Source of the DNA: Acidobacteriota bacterium
Lineage (GTDB): Bacteria; Acidobacteriota; Terriglobia; Acidiferrales; UBA7541
DNA: 64,000 nucleotides
Assembly: GCA_021324935.1 (NCBI GenBank)
Contig: JAJPIE010000038.1
Location: forward strand, 1 to 64,000
Reading direction: 5' to 3'
Positions 27,644 through 36,810 of this stretch are shown here, one piece after another; the stretch's first letter is position 1; every line of letters starts with the position of its first letter. Made by a program: the position numbers and the translations under genes. The notes beneath the pieces were generated by a model. It saw only the letters and a list, made by a program, of their open reading frames with translations, was not told where the DNA came from and did no database searches.

Positions 27644-29383
27644 ATGACGGAAACTCTGGTACAGAACGAGGCGGTACTCGAGGTGATTTCGCCCGATGGA
27701 GCGAGGAAGTACGTGCGCATCACGCAGGTGCCATTCCTGATCGGACGCGGAGCGGAAACGGGAAACCATTTACAGTTGACGGACCGGCGCATTTCAAGAA
27801 ATTGCGGGGCGATCGTAACGGAAGCGAACCGGTATTACATCGAGGACCGTGGGCAAAGGCGCGGGCTGTTCGTGAACGGGGAAAAAGTCGAGAGCCGGGT
27901 GCTGAACGACGGCGACGTGATTACCTTTGGACTGGAAGATTCCTACCAATTGATATTCCGATCGGCGACGGGGACTTCAGAAGAAGCCATTCCGCAATTA
28001 CTGACACGCATCGATCACATGACGAGTTCCGAGTCCACCGGCGGGGGACTGCGGAAACTGAACATGCTGCTGGAGGCGACATCACTGCTGCATTCGCAAC
28101 TGCCGCTGGATTCAGTACTGGCGAAGATGATTGACCACGCCATCGCGGTGACGGACGCGGACCGCGGGTTGCTGGAAGAGGCCGTGGAGGGCAGGCCCGA
28201 AAACATGCGGGTGCGGCTGGCGCGGCGCAGCGGCGGGCAAAGGTTGCCTCCCGAAAGCATGACGCCGAGCAAAACGGCGATCCAACTTGCGATGAAGCAG
28301 CAATCCGCGGTGATCACGGAAGATCTGGCGCAGGCGGAGATGAATCTGCAGGCGGCGGCGAGCATCGTGGCGCAGGGCTTGCGGGCGGTGGTGGTGATTC
28401 CGCTGTATGCGAGCGCACGGGCAAGCACGGACGCGTCTTCGACGGACGTGCGGCGGGGCGACTTTCTGGGCGTACTGTACCTGGACTCGAAGCGGCCGAC
28501 GGCATTCTCGAAATTGGACCGGCAGATCCTGGACGCACTGGCGGCCGACGCGGCAAGCATTCTGGACAACGCGCGGCTGGTTGAACGCGAGCGGGAACGG
28601 CAACGGCTGGAGCAGGAAATCGGGATCGCGCGCGATATCCAGCAGGCGCTGTTGCCGAAGAATTTGCGCGAATACCCGCACCTGGCGGTGTCTGGAGTGA
28701 ATTTCCCCTGTTTGTCGGTGGGAGGCGATTACTACGATGTGTTTCCGCTGGATGAGAAGCGGACGGCATTTTTGCTGGCGGACGTGAGCGGGAAAGGGTT
28801 GGGGGCGGCGCTGGTGACGACAATGCTGCAGGGGGCACTTTCGGGCATGTCGCTGGGAACAGATCCGGCGCGAACTCTGAATCATGTGAACCGGTTCCTC
28901 TGCGACCACGTGGAAGTGGGCCGATACGCAACGATGTTTTTCGGCATCCTGGAAGAAAACGGGAAGCTGGAATACATCAACGCGGGGCATCCCTCGCCGA
29001 TCCTGTTGCGAAAAGAGGCAGCGGAAGAGGCGTTTACGAACGGATCGTTCCCCGTGGGGCTGGTGCCGGAGGCCGAATTCACGACCGCGACGCTGCAATT
29101 GGAGCCGGACGACACGCTGGTGCTTTTCAGCGATGGGGTGACCGAGGCGATGGACCCGGACGAAGAGTTGTATGGCGTGGGAAGATTGCGAGCGGTGCTG
29201 GAGGGCAAACGGGATTTGCCGCTGGATGAGATACAGAAGACGGTGCTGGAATCGGTGGAGAATTTCGCGCGCGGGGCGCGTCAGGCGGACGATTTGACGA
29301 TTCTGGTGGTGAGGTTCCGGGCGGTGGCAACGGGCGTGACGGACACGGATGTGCCGGCGAGCAACGCAGCGGCGAGCGATTAG
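27644..29383 (+). CDS. FHA-GAF-PP2C (SpoIIE-type) phosphatase
   Basis: A soluble signalling protein of 579 residues. An FHA domain (about 10-105, GRGAETGNHLQLTDRRISRNC) should bind phosphothreonine. A GAF domain follows (about 150-320), then a coiled linker with IARDIQQALLPKN that typically precedes SpoIIE/RsbU phosphatases. The PP2C domain covers about 355-560. Its metal-binding acidic residues are visible: GGDYYDVF, LLADVSGKGLGAAL, LFSDGVTEAM and ARQADDLTILVV. It probably dephosphorylates a Ser/Thr-phosphorylated regulator such as an anti-anti-sigma factor, although none is encoded nearby. The FHA domain suggests it is recruited by one of the Ser/Thr kinases. The start has GGAGG very close to the ATG. 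It is divergent from the antiporter pseudogene. Confidence 0.9.
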   Translation: MTETLVQNEAVLEVISPDGARKYVRITQVPFLIGRGAETGNHLQLTDRRISRNCGAIVTEANRYYIEDRGQRRGLFVNGEKVESRVLNDGDVITFGLEDSYQLIFRSATGTSEEAIPQLLTRIDHMTSSESTGGGLRKLNMLLEATSLLHSQLPLDSVLAKMIDHAIAVTDADRGLLEEAVEGRPENMRVRLARRSGGQRLPPESMTPSKTAIQLAMKQQSAVITEDLAQAEMNLQAAASIVAQGLRAVVVIPLYASARASTDASSTDVRRGDFLGVLYLDSKRPTAFSKLDRQILDALAADAASILDNARLVERERERQRLEQEIGIARDIQQALLPKNLREYPHLAVSGVNFPCLSVGGDYYDVFPLDEKRTAFLLADVSGKGLGAALVTTMLQGALSGMSLGTDPARTLNHVNRFLCDHVEVGRYATMFFGILEENGKLEYINAGHPSPILLRKEAAEEAFTNGSFPVGLVPEAEFTTATLQLEPDDTLVLFSDGVTEAMDPDEELYGVGRLRAVLEGKRDLPLDEIQKTVLESVENFARGARQADDLTILVVRFRAVATGVTDTDVPASNAAASD

Positions 29384-29545
29384 GCGAGTTATCCAGAAAA
29401 ATTGAGATGATGGTAAACGAGGTCCGTGACCCGAGGCGCGTGAGCCGTGTCCCGAAGCGGATGCGGAGACGGGAGAAAGCGGAGGAGCGGGGAAAGAGAG
29501 CGGGATTGTGCCGCGCCTACGGCATTGGTGTGTGCTGAATTGAAG

Positions 29546-29565
29546 GCACAGGCTAAAGCCTGTGC
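29546..29565. repeat. Palindrome, family C without tail
   Basis: GCACAGGCTAAAGCCTGTGC has perfect arms, followed by GATC instead of CTAC. It lies between converging genes and may act as a 3' end hairpin. Confidence 0.55.
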
Positions 29566-29590
29566 GATCAGGGCGAGCTGAGGCCAGCCA

Positions 29591-32500
29591 CTAGGGAGTG
29601 CAGCCGGGCGCGGTGGAAGGTGAAGAGGCGATGGACAGCGGCTTGGCGTTTTGGGCGGCGAGGAGCTTGTTCAAAGCCGGGAGCGTTTCGGCGTTGAGCT
29701 TGTTCCAGTCCAGGATTCTGCGGGCATTATCGTTGCAGCCGTCGGTGTAAGCGCGGTAGGCGGATTCGCCGGGCTTGATATCCGCGCCCTGGACCATGAC
29801 GAGTTCGTGGCCGAAGTCGCGATTGAGCACACCGAAGCCAGGGGCCGCGGGCTCGCCATCCTCGAGGTCGTGCAGCTGCTTTTCAACAACGGCGAGGGAA
29901 TCGGCGAGTTCCTGCGGAGGATTCGGGGGCAAGGCTTTTTTGCGGGCGTCGAATTCTTCGTCCAAGGCAAGAACCATATTGAACGAGCGTGCGGTGTCTT
30001 CCATTAGGGCGCAGAGTTTGAGAGAGAGGGCAAGCTGCGCCGCATAATCGGCTTCGGCAAGGTGAACGCGGGGGTCCGGGCCGACTTCGAGTTTCTGGCG
30101 GTAGGACTTCCCTTCGCGAGTGAAAACAAGTTCGTATGCGCCGGGAACGACGAGCGGGCCGGGCGGCTGGAAGCGCGGCGTATGGCCGGGAACGGCATGA
30201 TCGGGCAGCGTGTATTCCGTGTATTTGAGGCGCGCGCCGAAATAGCCATAAGGCAGCGTGGTGGGATGCGGATAACGCAGATCCCAGACGAAGCGATTGA
30301 TGCCGGGTTGGTTGGGCAAAGCGGGCGGCGGCGAGAACCAGAATTCCGGAACGTTGGGAGGCGCGATGGATTCGTGCGCGGGGACGCTGGAATAATGGCG
30401 GACGAGGCCGCCGTTCGCGTCGAAGATGTCGAGGGTGAGATCGCCTTTCGCGGGAGCCTGCTGGAAATATTGGAGGATGGCGCCGTCGGGAGGATTCAAG
30501 GCGGCGGGAGTTTCGAGCTGCAGTGGCGTATCCGGGTAATTGTCCCAGCGAACGCGGAGGGCGGATTCGGGAGCAAAAAGTAGCGCCGTGGAATCGGCCA
30601 GCTTTGCGGACCACTGGCGAAGAGCGGAGATGTCGTCGAGGATCCAGAGGCCACGGCCAAAGGTGGAGGCGACGAGATCGGAGCCGTGAATGGCGAGGTC
30701 GGTGACGGTGGCGGTGGGCAGATTCAATTGGAGAGATTGCCAGTGATCGCCGTCATCGAAGGAGACGAAGAGACCGGTAGTGGTTCCAGCGAAGAGCAGT
30801 CCCTTGCGAACGGGATCTTCGCGAATGGTGCGGGCGAGGCCGGCGGGTGGCAGGCCGTTGACGATTTTGTCCCACGATTTCCCGGCGTCGCGGGTGCGGT
30901 AGAAATAGGGAGCAGAATCGGGAGGCGAGAAAATCAGGTTGAAGGGGCCGCGCGCGGGGAAGACCGCGGCGTAGGCGGTGTTGGGATCGTGAGGCGAAGC
31001 TTCGATGCAATTGATGTAGGGATGCTCGGGAAGATTGGCGGGAGTGACCTCGGACCAACTGGCGCCGTCGTGGGTGACATGGATCAAGCCAGTCGTGGAA
31101 CCCGCCCAGATGAGATTGGCATCAAGCGGCGAAGGAGCGATGGTCTGAAGGGCGCCGTGCGGGATGTTCTGCGCGCCGTCATCGGGGTCATCGCCGGAGT
31201 CCGGCCACAACGTATATTCGTTGGCGTCTTTCGAAAGCAAGTGGCCGTTGCCGACGGGCTTCGCCGGAGCGGCAGGCTCTGGAGTTTTCGTGGTGAGATC
31301 GCCGCTGATTTCCTTCCAGGTGACGCCGCCATCGGTGGTTTTCACGACGAACTGAGCGCCGTAATAGAGCGCATGCGGATCGCGCGGAGAAAAGACCAGC
31401 GGCGTTTCCCAGGTGATGTGGTAACTCGAAGGAGGCTGAAAGATCGTGGCGACCTGGCCGGTGGAACGATTCCTGCGGAGGACTACGCCGTACCAGCCGA
31501 TGGAGTAGATGGAATCGCTATCGAGCGGATCGGGAGCGATGAAGGCGCTTTCGAAAGAGCCGGTGGGGAACCAGTCGCGATAGGTGATGAGGCCAAAATC
31601 CGTGCGGCTGGGAGCAGAGACGGAGCCGGAATCCTGCTGCGAAGCGTACAGGCGATAGGGGAAAGCGCGATCGGTGGCGACGCGATAGAACTGCCCGGTT
31701 GGCTGGTTGTACCAGGTGTTCCACACTTTTCCGGCATCGAGGGTGATGACCGCGCCCTGATCGGTGCCCATGATGATGCGATCGGGATCCTCGGGAGCGA
31801 CCCAGAGAACGTGGTCGTCTTCGCCGCTGGGCGAGCCTTTCCAGGCGGCGAAGGTGCGGCCGCCGTCGGAGGAGCGATAGGTGGAGGTTTGCATGACGTA
31901 GACGACGTCGGGATTCCTGGTGTCGGAGAAAACGCGGCCAAAATATTCGTCGCCGACAACGCGCGGATCGCCGGTGATTTGCCGCCAAGTCGAGGCGGCA
32001 TCGTCCGAGCGGAAGAGACCCTGGTGCATCAGCGCGAAAACACGCTTGCCGGATAGGCCGGGAGCAACGGCAAGCCCGATGCGGCCGCGATGGAGCGGGG
32101 GCAAACCCGTTTCGCCGGTGGGCGCCCAAGACGCGCCAGCATCGTTGGACTTGATGATCACGGAGTCGACTTCATCGGGCGGCTTCTGGTCGGGATTTTT
32201 GGGGTCTCGCGGAGTGGGAATGCGGCGGATGACGGCGAAGATGGTGCGGGAATCGGAAGGGTCGAAGCAAAGCTCAGTCGGGCTGTGGCGATCGTCCTTG
32301 AAATAGATTTTGCGCCAGGATTTGCCGCCGTCGGTGGTCTTCATAATGCCGCGGGAATCGCCGGGTGTGATATCGCCCACAGCGGCGACGTAGACGATGT
32401 TGGAATCCTTGGGATCGACGAGGATAGAAGGAATCGTTACTGAATCGCGAATGCCGATGTTGACCCAGGTGGCGCCGGCGTCGGTGGACTTCCAGACGCC

Positions 32501-32875
32501 ATTGCCGGGAGTTTGTTCGCCGGTGGCGACGTAGATGGTGTTGGGATCGGAGGGCGCGACGACGAGATCGCCGATGGAGGCGACGTGGGCCTGGTCGAAA
32601 ATGGGATCCCAGGTGACTCCGCCATTGGTGGTTTTCCAGACGCCGCCGCCGGGGGTGCCCATGTAGTAGGTTTTAGGATCGCCGGCGACGCCCGCAACCG
32701 AGGTGACGCGGCCACCGCGGAAGGGGCCGAGCAATCGCCAGGAGAGAGATTTCATTTGATCGGCGGTGGGGCCTTGCGCGGAGATACCCGGCGAAAAAAA
32801 GATGGCGGCGCTGATGCTAAACACGAGGACGAGGATTTTGGGGCGAGCGAAGAACGCACGAAGGAATGGGGTCAA
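29591..32875 (-). CDS. Large secreted BNR/sortilin-like propeller protein
   Basis: A 1094-residue exported protein of the BNR/VPS10 (sortilin-like) beta-propeller class, often annotated as a glycosyl hydrolase without proof. A signal peptide occupies residues 1-33 (ILVLVFSISAAIFFSPGISA). From about residue 45 to 750 there are repeated blades with Asp-box-like motifs, such as GVWKTTNGGVTW, GVWKSTDAGATW, GIMKTTDGGKSW, TYRSSDGGRTF and FYRTRDAGKSW. The C-terminal third has a beta-sandwich part (NRFVWDLRYPHPTTLP) and a final helical segment. The start is TTG, supported by AGGAG 8 bases upstream. It is not possible to name a substrate; similar proteins are abundant in Acidobacteriota and Bacteroidota. 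Confidence 0.85.
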   Translation of the reverse strand: MTPFLRAFFARPKILVLVFSISAAIFFSPGISAQGPTADQMKSLSWRLLGPFRGGRVTSVAGVAGDPKTYYMGTPGGGVWKTTNGGVTWDPIFDQAHVASIGDLVVAPSDPNTIYVATGEQTPGNGVWKSTDAGATWVNIGIRDSVTIPSILVDPKDSNIVYVAAVGDITPGDSRGIMKTTDGGKSWRKIYFKDDRHSPTELCFDPSDSRTIFAVIRRIPTPRDPKNPDQKPPDEVDSVIIKSNDAGASWAPTGETGLPPLHRGRIGLAVAPGLSGKRVFALMHQGLFRSDDAASTWRQITGDPRVVGDEYFGRVFSDTRNPDVVYVMQTSTYRSSDGGRTFAAWKGSPSGEDDHVLWVAPEDPDRIIMGTDQGAVITLDAGKVWNTWYNQPTGQFYRVATDRAFPYRLYASQQDSGSVSAPSRTDFGLITYRDWFPTGSFESAFIAPDPLDSDSIYSIGWYGVVLRRNRSTGQVATIFQPPSSYHITWETPLVFSPRDPHALYYGAQFVVKTTDGGVTWKEISGDLTTKTPEPAAPAKPVGNGHLLSKDANEYTLWPDSGDDPDDGAQNIPHGALQTIAPSPLDANLIWAGSTTGLIHVTHDGASWSEVTPANLPEHPYINCIEASPHDPNTAYAAVFPARGPFNLIFSPPDSAPYFYRTRDAGKSWDKIVNGLPPAGLARTIREDPVRKGLLFAGTTTGLFVSFDDGDHWQSLQLNLPTATVTDLAIHGSDLVASTFGRGLWILDDISALRQWSAKLADSTALLFAPESALRVRWDNYPDTPLQLETPAALNPPDGAILQYFQQAPAKGDLTLDIFDANGGLVRHYSSVPAHESIAPPNVPEFWFSPPPALPNQPGINRFVWDLRYPHPTTLPYGYFGARLKYTEYTLPDHAVPGHTPRFQPPGPLVVPGAYELVFTREGKSYRQKLEVGPDPRVHLAEADYAAQLALSLKLCALMEDTARSFNMVLALDEEFDARKKALPPNPPQELADSLAVVEKQLHDLEDGEPAAPGFGVLNRDFGHELVMVQGADIKPGESAYRAYTDGCNDNARRILDWNKLNAETLPALNKLLAAQNAKPLSIASSPSTAPGCTP

Positions 32876-32935
32876 TTTGAATTCTCCTGGAGAAGGGAGA
32901 GTGTAACACGGGGCGGGTGGGCAAAGAGCGCGATT

Positions 32936-32957
32936 GCCTGCTGGAAGCAGGCGCTAC
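32936..32957 (-). repeat. REP-like palindrome, short
   Basis: GCCTGC, TGGA, GCAGGC, then GCTAC. It lies just upstream of the BNR-protein start and of the PPOX gene. Confidence 0.6.
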
Positions 32958-33029
32958 CACCTTGTTGGATAGACGAAGAATATCACGGCGATCAAAGAGG
33001 CGATCACGGCGTCCGAGGGAGAGAGAGAC

Positions 33030-33446
33030 ATGAATGCTGAAGAGGTATATCGATTTTTGGAGAGCGAGCGCTTGGGAGTGTTGAGCACGGCACGACCGGA
33101 TGGAAGGCCGGAAGCGGCGCTGATGGGATTCGCGGCGACGCCGGAGCTGGAGATAATTTTCGATACGGTGAAGAGCTCGCGGAAATATCCGATCTTGAAG
33201 GAGAATCCACGCGTGGCGTGGGTAATCGGGTGCGCAACGGAGATTACGGTGCAGTATGAGGGGGAGGCGGAGGAGTTGGAAGACGAGGAACTGGCGAAGT
33301 ACAAGAAGATTTATTTCCGGAAATTCACGGATGGGCCGGCGCGGGAGAGCTGGCCAGGGATTACGTATTTTGTGACGCGGCCGAAATGGGTGAGGTATTG
33401 CGATTACAGTCCGGCGGCGAGGAGGATTGAGGAGCAGGAGTTTTGA
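33030..33446 (+). CDS. PPOX-family flavin-binding protein
   Basis: A 138-residue protein of the pyridoxamine-5'-phosphate-oxidase-like split-barrel family. Typical features are the N-terminal helix EEVYRFLESERLGVLST, the first strands ARPDGRPEAALMGFAATP, and the dimer-interface segment FDTVKSSRKYPILKENPRVAWVIG. The C-terminal WPGITYFVTRPKWVRYCDY is shared with many uncharacterised members. Length matches the family (130-150). These proteins bind FMN, F420 or haem; the pattern does not say which. A GAGAGAGAG ribosome site precedes the ATG closely. It is divergent from the BNR gene and no functional partner is adjacent. Confidence 0.8.
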   Translation: MNAEEVYRFLESERLGVLSTARPDGRPEAALMGFAATPELEIIFDTVKSSRKYPILKENPRVAWVIGCATEITVQYEGEAEELEDEELAKYKKIYFRKFTDGPARESWPGITYFVTRPKWVRYCDYSPAARRIEEQEF

Positions 33447-33610
33447 GATCGTTGAGAGGGTCAAGGAGGCAAAAAAGGCGAAGAAGGCTGAACGCAGAGA
33501 CACAGAGGACGGAGAGACTCGCGGAAAAGGAAAGAGTTTCACCACAGAGATAGCAGAGGCGAGCAGAGGGAACGAAGAGTCGATAGAGAGTTTTTGCACG
33601 GTTGGGACGA

Positions 33611-33632
33611 GCACAGCCAGGAATGGCTGTGC
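33611..33632. repeat. Palindrome, family D without tail
   Basis: GCACAGCCAGGAATGGCTGTGC lies 5 bases from the stop codon of the permease gene on the minus strand; it may end that operon's transcript. Confidence 0.55.
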
Positions 33633-33636
33633 AGCG

Positions 33637-34908
33637 TCAGAGTTCGCGGAGAGCGACGGCGACGGGGCGGACCGAGGCGCGGATGGCCGGCAGAAGGCCG
33701 CCGAGAACGCCCATAACCAGGGCGAAGAGAACTCCCATCAACAAAAGGTCGAAGGTGATCTTGAAGGCGAAGGCCAGGTTGGAGAAGGTCTGGAAATTCA
33801 TCGTTTCCGTGGTGAGGCCGTTCAAGGGGAGAACGGCGAGACAGCCTAAAATGCCGCCGACGATGGAGATCATCAAGGCCTCGAAGAGGAACGAGAGCAG
33901 GACGTTGAGGTTGGAGAAACCGAGAGCGCGCATGGTGGCGATTTCGCGGCCGCGCTCGGAGACGGCGGAGTACATGGTGTTGAGGGCGCCGAAAATGGCG
34001 CCGACGGCCATGATGGCGGCGACGATGCCACCGAGAACGGTGATGAGACGGGTCATGGTGGTGGACTGCTTGGCGTAGTAATCGATTTCGCGCATGGTGT
34101 CCACGTTGAGGCGCGGATCGGTGGTGACGGAGTCCTTGAATTTCTGGAAATCGGCGGGCGAAGTGAGGTGCACGGTCGCGGACTGATAGATATTGGGGGG
34201 GCGGAGCAGGACTTGATTGAGGATTTTGGAGTCGCACCACACTTCAGAATCGAAAGCCGAGCCGCCGGCATCGAAAACGCCAACGACTTTCCAGCGCCCA
34301 CCGGCGAAATTGACGGTGTTGTCCAGGGTGAGACCAGCATAGGTTCGGTTGGCGTTCTTGCCGACAACGAGTTCGTCGAGGCCGGGCTGAAACATGCGGC
34401 CCTGGGAAATCTTAACGAATTTGCGAATGTTGAGGACGTTGGGCGAAACGCCGCGAATTTGCACGTTGGCGTCCGTGCCGGTGGAGATGAGAGGAAAGGG
34501 GACGACGCCGACGACTTCCTGCGTAACCAGCGGGCCGGATGCATCGCGGGCGACGCCGGGAGCATCCTGGATGATACGGACGGAATCGAGGGTGATGCCG
34601 CCCATCATTTCGGAGGAAGAGCCAGCGCGCATGACCAGCGCGTTGCCGGGCGAGCCGGAAGCAACCAGCGTGGCGCGGAAGCCCTTGGCGAGCGAGAGCA
34701 TGGCGACGAAGACGCCTACTGTGCCGGCGATGCCGAGAACGGCAACGATGGTGGAAGTCCAACGGGCGCGAATGCTGCGGAAGTTGTAGGAGACCGGAAC
34801 GGTGTTGAACAGAGGCGCGAACAAGCCGACCAGGATGGTGAGGCCAAGAAGGAGCACAAGGATTGCCGCGAGGGTGACGACGAGGCCAACGAAGAGCTTT
34901 GGAAACAT
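33637..34908 (-). CDS. MacB-like ABC permease (second)
   Basis: A 423-residue FtsX/MacB-type permease. Two N-terminal hydrophobic stretches (about 5-33 and 52-75) precede a large periplasmic MacB_PCD-type domain (about 80-290: RGVSPNVLNIRKFVKISQGRMF, GGRWKVVGVFDAGGSAFDSEVW). A four-helix FtsX core follows: ITVLGGIVAAIMAVGAIFGA, then SERGREIATMRALGFS, and the final helices ending RPVAVALREL. The extra first helix compared with its partner is unusual. It is the last gene of a four-gene export operon, starting 2 bases after the first permease ends. It probably forms a heterodimer with that permease, powered by the separate ATPase. Confidence 0.88.
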   Translation of the reverse strand: MFPKLFVGLVVTLAAILVLLLGLTILVGLFAPLFNTVPVSYNFRSIRARWTSTIVAVLGIAGTVGVFVAMLSLAKGFRATLVASGSPGNALVMRAGSSSEMMGGITLDSVRIIQDAPGVARDASGPLVTQEVVGVVPFPLISTGTDANVQIRGVSPNVLNIRKFVKISQGRMFQPGLDELVVGKNANRTYAGLTLDNTVNFAGGRWKVVGVFDAGGSAFDSEVWCDSKILNQVLLRPPNIYQSATVHLTSPADFQKFKDSVTTDPRLNVDTMREIDYYAKQSTTMTRLITVLGGIVAAIMAVGAIFGALNTMYSAVSERGREIATMRALGFSNLNVLLSFLFEALMISIVGGILGCLAVLPLNGLTTETMNFQTFSNLAFAFKITFDLLLMGVLFALVMGVLGGLLPAIRASVRPVAVALREL

Positions 34909-34910
34909 GG

Positions 34911-36059
34911 TCAGACTCTCCTGAGAGCGTTGACAACGCGCAAGCGCATGGCGCCGAGGCCGGGAAGCAGGCCACTGGCCAGGCCAACAACGACGGCAAG
35001 GATCATTCCGGAAACGAGCATGGACGGGGCGAGAACGATGCTGGGCAGAAGGCCGCTGAGAGCCTTGCTCATCACCGGGACCACAAGAGCGGCGCCGAAA
35101 ACCCCGAGCATGCCGCCAATGATGGCGATGGAGATGGATTCGGCGAGAACAAAGAAGAGGACGGCGCGATCGGAATAGCCGATGGCCTTGAAGACGGCGA
35201 GCTCAGAAGTGCGTTCGCGGACGGAGATGGCCATGGTGTTGCCGGTAACGAGGAGCAAGGTGAAGAAGACGACGGTGCCGATGGAGACGATGAGGAAACG
35301 GATGTTGCCGAATTGCTTGACCCAACTGGCGGCGAAGGCGGATTCGGTTTGCGTTTTGGTTTCATAGGGAGAATTGGCGAATTCGTCGTCGATGGCCTTG
35401 GCGATGCGCGGGGAATCGTCGGGATTGTTGACGCGCAAGGTGTACCAGCCGACCTGGCCCTTGAGGTTGGGGTCGAGTTTTTCCTGGAAGTAGTCCCACT
35501 GAAACCAGAACTGGGTTTCGTCGTCCTGGGGGCGCTTGCCGTGATAGATGCCGACGAGATTGAACTCCCAGGCGCCGCCGCCATAGAGGGTGGTCTTGAT
35601 GGGGATGCGATCGCCGATTTTCCAGCCGAAGCGTTCGGCGGTCTTCGCGCCGGCGATGGCGCCCTGGCGGTCCTTGAGGAAAGCGTCCCACTGATCGGGG
35701 GAGACGATGAGTTCGGGGAAGACCTCACGCTGATTATCGGGATCGATGACGAATTGGGGGAAGAAGTTTTTCTCGTCCTTGTAGATGCCGCCAAACCAGT
35801 TGTCGTGGGTGATGACCTTGACGCCGGGGATGCGGAGGATTTTGTCGCGATAGGAAAGAGGAATGGTGTTGATGATGGAGGTGCGATTGATGATAACGAG
35901 GCGGTCGGCACCGGCCACGTCCGCACCACGGTTGAAGGCATCACGAACGACGGCGAGGAAGACGAACAGGAAAAGCGCGACGGCGAAAGAGCCGATGGTG
36001 AGAAGCAAGCGGACCTTTTTTCGGAGGAGGTTGGCGAAGATGATGTTGGCGAATTTCAT
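34911..36059 (-). CDS. MacB-like ABC permease (first)
   Basis: A 382-residue FtsX/MacB-type permease. One N-terminal membrane helix (LLLTIGSFAVALFLFVFLAVV, about 18-38) is followed by a periplasmic domain (about 40-250) and three C-terminal helices: FLIVSIGTVVFFTLLLVTGNTMA, then VLFFVLAESISIAIIGGMLG, and a last helix near residues 345-370. The ERTSELAVFKAIGYS motif, which couples to the ATPase, lies between helices 2 and 3. Its start overlaps the ATPase gene's end by 4 bases, so translation is likely coupled. The substrate is unknown; relatives export peptides, lipids or macrolides. Confidence 0.88.
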   Translation of the reverse strand: MKFANIIFANLLRKKVRLLLTIGSFAVALFLFVFLAVVRDAFNRGADVAGADRLVIINRTSIINTIPLSYRDKILRIPGVKVITHDNWFGGIYKDEKNFFPQFVIDPDNQREVFPELIVSPDQWDAFLKDRQGAIAGAKTAERFGWKIGDRIPIKTTLYGGGAWEFNLVGIYHGKRPQDDETQFWFQWDYFQEKLDPNLKGQVGWYTLRVNNPDDSPRIAKAIDDEFANSPYETKTQTESAFAASWVKQFGNIRFLIVSIGTVVFFTLLLVTGNTMAISVRERTSELAVFKAIGYSDRAVLFFVLAESISIAIIGGMLGVFGAALVVPVMSKALSGLLPSIVLAPSMLVSGMILAVVVGLASGLLPGLGAMRLRVVNALRRV

Positions 36060-36799
36060 GCGACGCCTCCGGCCGAGGTCATCTGCGGGGATTTGCGGCC
36101 CTCGACGAGCAGGCCCTTTTCGAGGTGAAGGGTGGTGTTGGCGCGGGCGGCGACGACGGGGTCGTGCGTGACCATGAGAACGGTTTTCGAGTGCTTGGCG
36201 ACGAGTTCTTCGATGAGCGCCATGATTTCATCGGCGCTCTTGCGATCGAGATCGCCGGTAGGCTCGTCGCAGAGGAGGAAGGTGGGGTCGGAGACGATGG
36301 CGCGTGCGATGGTGACGCGCTGCTCTTGCCCGCCGGAAAGCTGGCGGGGGAAATGATGCATGCGGTCCGAAAGGCCGACGACGGAGAGTGCGGTTTCGAC
36401 GTGCTGCTTGCGCTCGGATTTGGAGAGCTTGGTGAGCAGCAGAGGGAGCTCGACGTTCTGGAACGCGGTGAGCACGGGGATGAGGTTGTACATCTGGAAG
36501 ATAAAGCCAACGTGGCGTGCGCGCCATTCGGTGAGGCGGCTGGAGGACATGTGGGTGATTTCGTCGCCGGCAACGGAAATACTGCCGCGCGTGGGAACGT
36601 CGAGGCCGCCGAGAAGATTGAGGAGCGTGGTTTTGCCGGAGCCGCTGGGACCCATGAAGGCGATGAATTCGCCGGACTCGACGTCGAGATTCAACCCTTG
36701 GAGGACGTGAATGTCCTCGCCGCCGCGGCGGTAGGTTTTATCGAGATCGCGGACGCGAATGAGGCTGTTGCTGCCGCCACTGCCGTCGACCTTCACCAT
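36056..36799 (-). CDS. MacB/LolD-type ABC ATPase
   Basis: A 247-residue ABC ATPase. Walker A is GPSGSGKTT with K56, the signature is LSGGQEQRV near residues 155-163, Walker B is [12 protein letters not shown] near 172-183, and the switch His lies in MVTHDP. The Q-loop segment [17 protein letters not shown] is typical of the LolD/MacB subfamily. It drives the two permeases encoded immediately downstream. GGAG lies about 8 bases before the ATG. A glycine/serine-rich N-terminal 10 residues is unconserved. Confidence 0.93.
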   Translation of the reverse strand: MVKVDGSGGSNSLIRVRDLDKTYRRGGEDIHVLQGLNLDVESGEFIAFMGPSGSGKTTLLNLLGGLDVPTRGSISVAGDEITHMSSSRLTEWRARHVGFIFQMYNLIPVLTAFQNVELPLLLTKLSKSERKQHVETALSVVGLSDRMHHFPRQLSGGQEQRVTIARAIVSDPTFLLCDEPTGDLDRKSADEIMALIEELVAKHSKTVLMVTHDPVVAARANTTLHLEKGLLVEGRKSPQMTSAGGVA

Positions 36800-36810
36800 G
36801 GGGAGCGCTC